A DNA stretch of 64,000 nucleotides from Lentimicrobium sp. L6. Its GTDB lineage: Bacteria; Bacteroidota; Bacteroidia; Bacteroidales; UBA12170. The notes under the pieces were generated by a model, which was not told the DNA's origin, searched no databases, and saw nothing but the letters and a program-made list of their open reading frames with translations. Location of the stretch: contig NZ_JABKCA010000001.1 of the NCBI RefSeq assembly GCF_013166655.1, forward strand, positions 1 through 64,000. Reading direction: 5' to 3'. A program made the position numbers and the translations under genes. Positions 8,079 through 15,703 of the stretch are shown piece after piece (positions within the stretch are counted from its first letter, which is position 1; each line of letters opens with the position of its first letter).

Positions 8079-8648
8079 ATGTCCGACAAATATTAAGCGC
8101 ACGAAGCAGATAAAGCCTGTTTCATAACTATGACAACGGTAGGCTGGGTTGATATTTTCACTCGAAAGAATCACAAACTAGCTATTGTTGATTCGCTAAA
8201 ATATTGTCAAGAAAACAAAGGATTGGAAATATACGGTTGGGTATTAATGCATAGTCATTTACATCTCCTTTGCAGAGCGGCAGAAGGCTTGAGATTATCG
8301 GATATATTACGAGATTTTAAGAAATACACATCGAAAAAGATTGTGAAACAAATTGAAGATGAGCCAGAAAGTAGACGAGAATGGATGTTACCTTTGTTGC
8401 ACAATTTTTGTGAGCATTTAAAGCGAGAGCAAGAATACAAACTTTGGCAAAGCGGTAATCATGCTAAAGTTATATACACAACAGAGTTCTTTTATGAGAA
8501 ATTGAATTATATTCACCAAAACCCAGTTCAAGATATGATTGTTGAAAAACCAGAGAATTATTTGTTTAGCTCTGCACGGAATTATGCTGAGTTGTCGAGC
8601 GTTTTAGATATTATATTGGAAACACCTGAATTGAAGACTTATGTTTAA
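8079..8648 (+). pseudogene. RAYT (Y1_Tnp) transposase, nonsense at codon 6
   Basis: The conserved ATG at 8079 reads MSDKY then TAA at 8094-8096, where copies 1, 3 and 4 have AAA. The rest of the frame is intact for 172 codons from ATG 8130. It contains the HUH motif in 'VLMHSHLHLL' and the probable catalytic Tyr segment 'KLNYIHQNPVQ'. RAYTs are single-strand DNA HUH endonucleases acting on REP palindromes. Internal start at 8130 would lose the first beta strand, so activity is doubtful, although this is the most complete copy and the best candidate for a residual trans-acting enzyme. Confidence 0.8.
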
Positions 8649-8663
8649 TGGTTTGGTAAGCAG

Positions 8664-8702
8664 TGTTATATGGCGCACGGATTGCAAATCCGCGCTAGCG
8701 GG
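8664..8702 (+). repeat. Right inverted end of RAYT copy 2
   Basis: TGTTATATGGCGCACGGATTGCAAATCCGCGCTAGCGGG; identical to the right end of copy 4 and one base different from copy 1. Confidence 0.9.
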
Positions 8703-8769
8703 ATTTGGCGACTCACCATTTCTTCTAGATGTTGGATATAATCAAGGAAATATAAATTTTAAGAAATAA
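8703..8769 (+). pseudogene. 3' remnant of a gene cut by the RAYT element
   Basis: An open frame leaves the element end and reads FGDSPFLLDVGYNQGNINFK and a final Lys before TAA at 8767-8769. It looks like the C-terminus of a larger protein. The next gene starts four bases later, the same cassette spacing as the RHS tips, so it is probably the last 20 residues of a lost toxin. Confidence 0.5.
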
Positions 8770-8773
8770 AAAA

Positions 8774-9166
8774 ATGAAGAATATCTTATTGGCAGTTCTT
8801 ATAATACTGATTTTTGTTTCAATTCTTATTTTTACTACTAAGAAGGATAAAAGGAAGATGAGTGAAATTAATACTGAATATACTTTACTTGAGAATGCAG
8901 ATGGATTAGATGGGGACATTATTGATAAATTTGATTATCATGCTCATCAGTTAAGGGATCCAATATCTGTTTCGAGAGTTTCGCTTAATGGGATGAAAAT
9001 TAAAATTATTGCTGATGAAGTAGAAGGAAGGACTGGCTTAGGTATAAATGAAATCATTGAAGTAAGGGATCATCTTTTAAAGAAAGAGTATAGCGATACA
9101 TTAGTTATACAGAAACAAACTGGAGTGAAATATGTTTTGTTGATAAGGAGTGTGCTTTATGATTGA
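8774..9166 (+). CDS. N-terminally anchored small protein, probable orphan immunity
   Basis: The 130-residue protein has one N-terminal hydrophobic segment (residues 2-20, 'ILLAVLIILIFVSILIF') followed by KKDKRK, so it is a type II anchored or signal-anchored protein. The soluble part is alpha/beta with no known motif. It follows the toxin-like remnant by four bases, which supports an immunity role left without its toxin. The 145 bases after it hold two small inverted repeats but no clear gene or terminator. Confidence 0.6.
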   Translation: MKNILLAVLIILIFVSILIFTTKKDKRKMSEINTEYTLLENADGLDGDIIDKFDYHAHQLRDPISVSRVSLNGMKIKIIADEVEGRTGLGINEIIEVRDHLLKKEYSDTLVIQKQTGVKYVLLIRSVLYD

Positions 9167-9310
9167 TTTGGGATTATTTTTTTATAGTATACGAGGTGTC
9201 TTGCCTCATAATGATTTAAACTCTGGAGATGTATTTGTTAAACTTGTATTGATATTTAAATGCAAGTTTAAGGAGATTTGTTAAGGTTAAATATTTCTGA
9301 AAATAAAAAA

Positions 9311-10489
9311 ATGATAAGAAAATTATATTTTATACTAATTATTGTAATAATAATTAGTTGCAAAAAAGACGAAGAAGTTGAAACCCCAATATTGGTTGAT
9401 AAAGAATATGTTGGAGATATAGTCAATCCTCCTATAAGTGAGTTAGAATCATTTCTAAATGAGAATTATACTATTATTAGAGGGAGTATTACACTTAGTA
9501 AATATGATTCATTACCTAATCTGGGTTACTTTACTAATGTAAAGGAAGTAGATGGTAGTATTATATTAAGTCAATTGCCCATTATTTCTTTATCTGGATT
9601 TGATAATATTGAAAAAGTATCTGGTAATTTTCAATTGTATTCACTCCTAATAAAAAATTTAGATGAATTATCTAATTTGCAAATTCTCAGTGGGGTCCTA
9701 GAGCTAAGTGATTTACCGCTTACTGATTTATCTGGATTAAACGGTGTTCAGGCACTAAAGTCAATTATGCTTAGAAATATTGAAGTTGAATCTTTAAATG
9801 AGCTTCATCCTGATTTAACCATAAGTAGCAGTATAAGTATTATAAAAAACACCAAATTAAAAAGTATCGATATTTTTAAGAATGTTAGTAAACTAAATGG
9901 GGATTTGATAATTAGGGGCAACGATAGTTTAAGTATTCTCGATGATTTTGCATCATTAAATGAAATCAAGGGTTCGTTTTGGTTATCTGAAAATCCTGGT
10001 ATCGTTTCCTTATCAAGTTTTAATAATCTGTCAAAAATTGGCAAGAATCTGCAAATTAGTTTGTTTAATGGAGCAACTTTTCAAGGGTTTAATAGCTTAT
10101 CAGAAATTGGAGGCTTATTAGTTATTCGTGATAATGAATTAATTACTACCCTAGATGGTTTTGAGGCCATTAAAACAATTGGGGGGGATTTAACTATAAT
10201 GAATAATCCATTGATTACAACTTTATCAGGATTTAATGGATTAGAAAGTATTGGTCAGATGTTTAATATAGTTCAAAATGCAGGTTTATTTAGTCTTGAA
10301 GGGTTTAATCAGCAAGTTAATTTTATTCGCGGTATTAATATAGAAAGCAATTTGAGTTTAGAGAACTACTGTTCTATTTCAGATTATATTTTACAACAAG
10401 GAAATGGTGGATACCCTTATCAGGTTCATTCTAATTTGTACAATCCACAATACGTTGATTATTTAGATGGGAATTGTGCAATGCAATAA
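9311..10489 (+). CDS. Receptor-L-domain-like surface lipoprotein
   Basis: Start is placed at ATG 9311 because it gives a clean lipoprotein signal (MIRKLYFILIIVIIISC, Cys 17); an upstream TTG only adds an unlikely extension. Of 392 residues, about 60-370 are irregular leucine-rich L-domain-like repeats of the form 'LSGFNGLESIGQMFNI' and 'LDGFEAIKTIGGDLTI', about 24 residues each. This predicts a beta-solenoid exposed on the cell surface. The C-terminus ends with a short Cys-containing cap ('NYCSISDYIL', 'LDGNCAMQ'), as in the T9SS-exported relative at 812-1813. Its binding partner is unknown. Confidence 0.8.
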   Translation: MIRKLYFILIIVIIISCKKDEEVETPILVDKEYVGDIVNPPISELESFLNENYTIIRGSITLSKYDSLPNLGYFTNVKEVDGSIILSQLPIISLSGFDNIEKVSGNFQLYSLLIKNLDELSNLQILSGVLELSDLPLTDLSGLNGVQALKSIMLRNIEVESLNELHPDLTISSSISIIKNTKLKSIDIFKNVSKLNGDLIIRGNDSLSILDDFASLNEIKGSFWLSENPGIVSLSSFNNLSKIGKNLQISLFNGATFQGFNSLSEIGGLLVIRDNELITTLDGFEAIKTIGGDLTIMNNPLITTLSGFNGLESIGQMFNIVQNAGLFSLEGFNQQVNFIRGINIESNLSLENYCSISDYILQQGNGGYPYQVHSNLYNPQYVDYLDGNCAMQ

Positions 10490-10645
10490 CTTATAAAGAT
10501 TAGTACTTTTTATAAATATGGGTATGTTGAATAATACTTCCTTAGCTCGTTGGAATGCTCTATTGAGTTCAATCTAAGTAAGATATATTAGCACTACTTT
10601 TACTTTCGTAATTCAGTTTTAGCAAAGTATTACCAAATTTACCAA

Positions 10646-10770
10646 TATGAAATCAATAACAAAATGGGCAAGTTTTATAATCATTATAATGATTGCAGGA
10701 GTATCTTGCAAAAAAGACAAAACAGCACCAAGTATTAAAATCCTTTCTAATGTGTATAATGAAACACAAT
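10646..10770 (+). pseudogene. 5' fragment of FGE-type lipoprotein gene, cut by RAYT copy 3
   Basis: MKSITKWASFIIIIMIAGVS-C and then KKDKTAPSIKILSNVYNETQ is the start of a lipoprotein, lost after 10769 where the RAYT left end begins. The last 36 bases match the gene at 13573-14712 exactly and the preceding bases nearly so, showing that a recent duplicate was disrupted. The 156 bases upstream contain no gene. Confidence 0.85.
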
Positions 10771-10834
10771 CCCGCTAGCGCGGATTTGCAACCGACTGCA
10801 AGGAGCTCAGCGAAGCTAATCCGTGCGTATAACA
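10771..10834 (+). repeat. Left end of RAYT copy 3, long-loop version
   Basis: CCCGCTAGCGCGGATT, an inner segment of about 31 bases unlike that of copy 2, then AATCCGTGCGTATAACA. Confidence 0.85.
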
Positions 10835-10872
10835 TAGCCAAAACCAACAATAAAAATTTCTATCTTTGATTC

Positions 10873-11316
10873 ATGTCAGATAAATACAAAACACACGAAT
10901 CAGATAAGGCCTATTTTATAACAATGACAACAGTAGGCTGGGTTGATATTTTCACTCGAAAGAATCACAAACTTGCCATTGTAGATTCTTTAAAATATTG
11001 TCAAGAAAACAAGGGATTGGAGATATACGGTTGGGTATTGATGCATAGTCATCTACATCTCCTGTGCAGAGCTGCAGGAGGCTTTAGGTTATCAGATATT
11101 CTGAGAGATTTTAAGAAATACACATCGAAAAAGATTGTGAAACAAATTGAAGAGGAGCCAGAAAGTAGAAGAGAATGGCTATTGCCATTATTACAAAAAT
11201 AGGGTGAGCATTTAAAAAGAGAGCAAAATTATAAACTGTGGCAAGATGGTAATCATGCTAAAGTAATATATACCACAAAGTTCTTTTATGAGAAATTGAA
11301 TTATATTCACCAAAAA
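10873..11316 (+). pseudogene. RAYT transposase, nonsense mutation and 3' truncation
   Basis: From the ATG at 10873 the protein is intact through the N-terminal strand, the HUH motif ('VLMHSHLHLL') and up to 'LLPLLQK', then TAG at 11200-11202 replaces the Tyr codon of the other copies. Homology continues past the stop to 'EKLNYIHQ' and is then cut by copy 4. The catalytic Tyr region is thus untranslated and mostly lost. Confidence 0.85.
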
Positions 11317-11352
11317 CCCGCTAGCGCGGAAATGTTTTCCGTGCGTATAACA
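11317..11352 (+). repeat. Left end of RAYT copy 4, short-loop version
   Basis: CCCGCTAGCGCGGAAA-TG-TTTTCCGTGCGTATAACA: the copy 2 stem sequence but with the loop of only two or three bases. Confidence 0.9.
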
Positions 11353-11394
11353 ACAAGATACCAATCAATTTATTAAATTTCCTATATTTGTTTT

Positions 11395-11767
11395 ATGTCA
11401 GACAAATACAAAACGCACGAGCCAGATAAAGCCTATTTCATAACTATGACCACGGTAGGTTGTGAGACAGATGGAGGATGAGCCAGAAAGCAGAAAAGAA
11501 TGGCTATTGCCATTATTACAAAAATATTGTGAGCATTTAAAGCGAGAGCAAAAGCACAAGGTCTGGCAAGATGGAAATCATGCAAAGGTAATTTATAGCA
11601 CAGAGTTCTTTTATGAGAAATTAAATTATATTCACCAAAACCCAGTGCAAGATATGATAGTAGAAAAACCAGAGGATTATTTGTTTAGCTCAGCTAGGAA
11701 TTATGCTGAATTGCCTAGTGTATTGGATGTTGTTTTAGAAACTCCTGAATTGAAGAATTATGTTTAA
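11395..11767 (+). pseudogene. RAYT transposase remnant, same deletion as copy 1
   Basis: ATG 11395 opens the N-terminus. At 11462/11463 the sequence jumps over 197 bases to the C-terminal half, as in copy 1 (4426/4427). The N-terminal frame ends in a stop soon after, and the C-terminal part stays open to 11767. The HUH motif is missing. Base differences from copy 1 are scattered over the gene, so this is not a just-made duplicate. Confidence 0.85.
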
Positions 11768-11782
11768 TGGTTTGGTAATCAG

Positions 11783-11821
11783 TGTTATATGGCGCACGGA
11801 TTGCAAATCCGCGCTAGCGGG
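11783..11821 (+). repeat. Right inverted end of RAYT copy 4
   Basis: Same 39 bases as the right end of copy 2, ending in CCGCGCTAGCGGG. Confidence 0.9.
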
Positions 11822-13052
11822 ATTTACAGGCCATGAACATATTGATTTATTCGAGCTTGTAAATATGAATGGAAGGATTTATGATCCCGTTATAGCTAGA
11901 TTTTTGAGTCCAGACCCATTTGTACAAGCACCTGAAAATTCTCAAGGTTTAAACAGGTATTCCTATGCCTGGAACAATCCTTTAGTTATTATAGATCCAT
12001 CTGGATACATAAATAGAACGCAGTTTGGAGCTATGGTTGCTGGTATGATTGTTTCTGCAGCAATTATTATTGCGACAGCAGGTTCAGCTAGTCCCGCTGT
12101 AGCTGCAGCTTGGGTAACCTTGGCTGGCGCAGCTGGTGCTTTAACAAGTGGTATTATTATGATGATAAATAGTAAGGTGTCGTTTAGTCAAGCCCTCCCC
12201 TATCTGTTTATGTCAACAATAATTGGTGGCTTATCTGGTGCAATTACTGCAGGTATAGGAGATATTAGTTTGTTTAAAAGCGAATTTTTGAACTTGATAG
12301 CCCGGATTCCTATGCATGGAACTTATCAAGGACTAATGAACATAACTCAAGGAGGAAAGTTTTTACATGGAATGATTGCAGCTGCAGCTGCTCAGTTAGG
12401 AGGAGCGGTAGGCTATATCAATGATATATCTGAATCAGCAACTGTTGGGTTGAATATGATAGTTTCGGCAGTTTTGGGTGGAGTAGCAACAAAAATGACA
12501 GGTGGTAATTTCGCCAACGGGGCAATAACTGCATCTTTTATAGTGTTATTTAATCATTATGTACATTCTCTTTTTAGAAGAAAATTGGCTGATAAAATTA
12601 GAAACTCACAATATTGGGGTGTTGACCATGAAGGAGTAGCTTTGCCAAACCATTACTATAAAGCGGTGGCAATGTATATTGATATTGGGGGTACTTTAAC
12701 TGGTGCAGAGGCAGATACGGGAGTGTTTTTTATATTGGCAGGAAAAGATAAAGGTAGCTTTGTTGCATTTAAAGAAGTAGCTGGTGGTGCTAGCCCTAGT
12801 GGTGGTATTGGAATTGAGTTTGGCAGAGTTGATTTTTCAGGTCCTGCAGACAAATTTAGCAGTACTGACTTATTTGGAATGAGAGTGAAAAGTTGGGTTT
12901 CTGTTTCAGTTGCTGATATTGGTAGAACTACAGGTTACACAATAGCTGGTTATGAAATTACAACTACTTCAGTTACCTTGGGCATTTCACTTTCCCCTTT
13001 TGGACCCTTTAGTGGAGGGTATAACAAGGGTGAGGTTAAACCATATCATTAA
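11822..13052 (+). pseudogene. 5'-truncated RHS fragment with membrane-active-like tip
   Basis: Coding sequence begins at the RAYT right end with 'FTGHEHIDLFELVNMNGRIY', then 'DPVIARFLSPDP' and 'NRYSYAWNNPLVIIDPSG', closely related to the RHS core at 4786. An apparent start at 11760 lies inside the RAYT element and is not natural. After the core come about 170 residues of Gly/Ala-rich hydrophobic helices (roughly bases 12030-12560), then a beta-rich polar domain with 'GVALPNHYYKAVAMYIDIGG' and many Gly/Ser strands. I do not recognise the tip; it could be a pore-former or a carrier domain plus toxin. Without the N-terminal cage it would not be delivered normally. Confidence 0.75.
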
Positions 13053-13067
13053 TTTAGAATAATTAAA

Positions 13068-13493
13068 ATGAAAAATAGTATAATACCTGGAATTGTTATT
13101 ATGTTAGGGTTTATTATTTTCGGAATAATAGATTACTATTTAAATAAAAATAAGATAGAAAAACTTATGGAAGAATATAGTGTTACCTATCCAAGTTTAA
13201 GTTATCAGGATGAAATTAATTCAACTGTCAAGAGTATTTTTTTTGGAGACCCCGTTCTTAGGAAATCAACATTCACAATTTATGTTGATTTTCAAAATGA
13301 ACAAAAGAAGACCATTTCAGCAGTAACTGAACCTATTGGCCAACATCTGCTTTATAACTTGAAAATAGGCTCATTAGTATTAAAAGCTAAAAACTCATCC
13401 ACTTTTCTTTTAGTTGATATCACTAAGCAGGATACAATTAAATACCACTTGATTGATAAGACAGGTCGAGAAATTAGTAAAAAAACAAATTAA
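13068..13493 (+). CDS. Small membrane-anchored protein, probable immunity
   Basis: The 141-residue protein has one N-terminal span (residues 5-22, 'IPGIVIMLGFIIFGIIDYYL') and a soluble domain with several predicted beta strands ('STFTIYVDFQNEQKKTISAV', 'LKIGSLVLKAKNSSTFLLVD'). It starts 15 bases after the RHS stop, repeating the toxin-immunity spacing seen at 3743, 6053 and 8774. No family recognised. Confidence 0.6.
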   Translation: MKNSIIPGIVIMLGFIIFGIIDYYLNKNKIEKLMEEYSVTYPSLSYQDEINSTVKSIFFGDPVLRKSTFTIYVDFQNEQKKTISAVTEPIGQHLLYNLKIGSLVLKAKNSSTFLLVDITKQDTIKYHLIDKTGREISKKTN

Positions 13494-13572
13494 TAGTAGT
13501 GAATATAATTAGTTTAAAAAAGATTAAGGGAAGTGCAATAAAGAAAAGAGATAATACTACCAGTATTTAACA

Positions 13573-14712
13573 ATGTATAAAAATTTGATTATGATTCAAT
13601 ACTTCAAGAATCTTAGGGGAATGGTAATCATTGCCTTAGTTATTTTGTCATCTTGCCATAAAGACAAAACAGCGCCAACCATTAAAATCCTTTCTAATGT
13701 GTATAATGAAACACAAGCCATGAAAGGTGATACCATTGTATTCCAAATATCAGCAGAAGATAAGGCTGGGGTAAAGGAATTAAAACTATTGGAGGATGGT
13801 GTATTATTACATAGCTCTCAAAGTTCCAGTTTATCCTATGATTGGTTTACCGCCGAAGTGGATAGTGGCCGTCATCATTTTACTATTATTGCTACAGATG
13901 AGGAAGATAATCAGTCGGAAGACAAGCTTTGGGTATATGTAAACGAGATAAGCTTTGCTAGAGTTGAGGGAGGCACATTTATCATGGGCTCAAACAATGG
14001 TGAAGATGATGAAGGACCAGAGCATAGTGTTACACTAGATGGTTTCGAAATCATGAAAACCGAAGTTACTGTAGGCCAATTTGCATGTTTTTTAAATGCA
14101 ATCAACTGCCCTCTCGATGGCATGGTAGATGGAAAAAGGTATTTTTATGATAATATATTGAAAGCTTATTTTGTTGCCAAGACCTTTCCTTACAAATTAC
14201 ATCCAGGCCTGGAGAATCGACCTATTTCCACAATTACATGGTATGGAGCCCAAGCTTTTGGACAATGGTTAGGTGGAAGGTTGCCTTCAGAAGCAGAATG
14301 GGAATTTGCTTGTAGGGGTGGTAATCAGAGTCAAAATTACTTATATAGTGGTAGTAATGATGCAAACGAGGTAGCCATATTGAATAGTAGCAATGATTAT
14401 TTCGTAGCTTCCAAGCTCCCAAACGAATTAGGGATTTATGATATGAGTGGGTGATTGATGGAATGGTGTTATGATTATTATGGAGAGGACTATTATTCTC
14501 ATAGTGAAGAAAACAACCCTATGGGTCCAATTGAACCAAGTGACCCTGAATATGATTTTAAAGTTCGAAGAGGCAGTAACCAAGGTCCTAGTGCTAAAGG
14601 ATGTACCTATTACAACAGAGAGCGAGATGTAATTATTTTTTCTATAATATCAGAAGTTCACTCTACTGGTTTTAGAGTTATTCGGCCTATATATAAATTT
14701 TCATTCTGCTAG
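13573..14712 (+). pseudogene. FGE-sulfatase (SUMF1-like) lipoprotein with in-frame TGA
   Basis: A lipoprotein signal ('MVIIALVILSSC', from ATG 13621; 13573 is an alternative start) leads into an Ig-like domain and then an FGE-sulfatase domain: 'FARVEGGTFIMGSNN', 'TEVTVGQFACFLNAIN', 'PISTITWYGAQAFGQWLGG', 'RLPSEAEWEFACRGG', 'GIYDMSG'. At 14452-14454 a TGA stands where the family has Asn of 'DMSGNVWEWC'; the frame goes on with 'LMEWCYDYYGEDYY', 'VRRGSN' and 'TGFRVIRP' to 14712. The nonsense change cuts off the last quarter of the fold, so this is probably a pseudogene. Many lipoproteins of this family are not true formylglycine enzymes. The 5' end is nearly identical to the fragment at 10646. 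Confidence 0.8.
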
Positions 14713-14849
14713 TTATCCTAGGGGGGCAAATACGCTAAATCTTAATAAGTTTCCTAAGTGTAAATAATACAAAAAGCTTTTTTGTAAGCCCTATTTTTCA
14801 ACAGCTCCCTATTATTCTTTATTTTAGCGGCACAATAAAATCCATTCAT

Positions 14850-15536
14850 ATGAAAAAGTGCCTCTTTGTATTATTACTCTTTGCTTATCATTTCACGAGT
14901 TCGGCTCAAGAAACCAAATCCTTCTTCTCTGTAAAGGGAAGCTACTCTATACCCGTGGGTGATTATGCCGCTTATGATTTGGATAAAGGAGGCTTTACAA
15001 CTGAAGGAATAAGCCTTGGGGCAGAAGGAGCATGGTATGTTTATAAGAATATAGGCTTTGGCGCAGATATTACTTATAGCCTGCATTCGGTAGATGCTAT
15101 TGGTATTGCTAATAAAAAGATGGAGGATGCCATATTATTAAATCAATTATATGTTCGGTCTGATCCTTATAAAATGATGACCACTTTGGTGGGCTTTTAT
15201 TATTCCATTAATGTGATAAATAGATTAACCATCGAACCCAAGCTATTGGGCGGCATGATGTTTGGCAAAAGCCCATGGCAGCTTTTTGAGCAAGAGTTAT
15301 ACCTACTCGGAGAGTCTTATTATAAAATCACCTCCTCAAAAGCTCGATCCTTTGCTTTTAAAGCTGGTGTCAGTTTTAAATATGAATTAAGCTCTTGTTT
15401 GGCTCTATCTTTATTTGCTGATTATAGTCAATCTGATTTGAGCTATGGCTTCTATTCTTCTTCTGGTGATTTGAGCTATAAAGATAGAAAGACTGCTTAT
15501 TTTGATTTTGGGGTGGGTTTGGTATTGTTGTTTTAG
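14850..15536 (+). CDS. Outer membrane beta-barrel protein, unknown
   Basis: The 228-residue protein has a signal peptide (MKKCLFVLLLFAYHFTSSAQ). The mature part has amphipathic strands with aromatic girdles, for example 'FFSVKGSYSIPVGDYAAYD', 'GFGADITYSLHS' and 'FAFKAGVSFKYEL', and ends in 'YFDFGVGLVLLF', a typical barrel C-terminus with terminal Phe. It resembles the porin-family/OmpW-like small barrels of Bacteroidota. Neighbours give no functional clue. The 137 bases upstream contain no gene. Confidence 0.75.
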   Translation: MKKCLFVLLLFAYHFTSSAQETKSFFSVKGSYSIPVGDYAAYDLDKGGFTTEGISLGAEGAWYVYKNIGFGADITYSLHSVDAIGIANKKMEDAILLNQLYVRSDPYKMMTTLVGFYYSINVINRLTIEPKLLGGMMFGKSPWQLFEQELYLLGESYYKITSSKARSFAFKAGVSFKYELSSCLALSLFADYSQSDLSYGFYSSSGDLSYKDRKTAYFDFGVGLVLLF

Positions 15537-15656
15537 TTGATGAAGAATGTAAAAGAAGAGGAACGCTAATTTTTAATTTAGGATTTTGGCGAACTTGCAC
15601 GAGTTTTGTGATGATTCTAAGCAGTTCTCAAATGCTATGAATATCAGTAAGGGCAT

Positions 15657-15685
15657 AAAAAAACCGGAAGTCTTAACTTCCGGTT
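15657..15685 (-). terminator. Intrinsic terminator of the E2 gene
   Basis: A ten-pair stem AACCGGAAGT/ACTTCCGGTT with loop CTTA; read on the minus strand it is followed by a run of seven T. It sits 18 bases after the E2 stop. The rest of 15537-15703 shows no gene. Confidence 0.9.
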
Positions 15686-15703
15686 GTATAATAAATATAA
15701 ATA

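Larger units (their letters stand above)
7992..8702 (+). mobile_element. RAYT/REP element copy 2, full length (711 bp)
   Basis: This is the only copy with both ends and an undeleted gene. The left end has a longer palindrome than copy 1 (GCGGAAA ... TTTTCCGTGC around about 27 bases), while the right end is the common one. Left of it is gene-free AT-rich sequence (7823-7991); right of it is a 22-codon tail of another coding sequence, so insertion or recombination cut a gene here too. Confidence 0.85.
10771..11316 (+). mobile_element. RAYT/REP element copy 3, 3' end missing
   Basis: It has a left end with a long-loop hairpin (GCGGATT ... AATCCGTGC) and an undeleted RAYT 5' half. It stops at 11316 in the middle of the RAYT gene, exactly where the left end of copy 4 begins. 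The right end is absent. Confidence 0.85.
11317..11821 (+). mobile_element. RAYT/REP element copy 4, internally deleted (505 bp)
   Basis: It has complete ends (left 11317-11352, right 11783-11821) and a RAYT gene with the same 197-base deletion as copy 1. It is inserted in copy 3, yet the rest of copy 3 does not follow its right end; an RHS fragment does. Confidence 0.85.

Noticed and set aside
9240-9269. Inverted repeat AAACTTG/CAAGTTT as a terminator
   Set aside because: The loop is 16 bases and no T run follows; too weak to call.
11760-11821. N-terminus of the RHS protein at 11822-13052
   Set aside because: These codons run through the RAYT right end in a chance frame; no RHS homology exists before 11822.
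14452-14454. TGA as selenocysteine or a recoding site
   Set aside because: The family has Asn here, no selenocysteine-type motif is present, and no SECIS-like hairpin was seen just downstream; a nonsense mutation is simpler.
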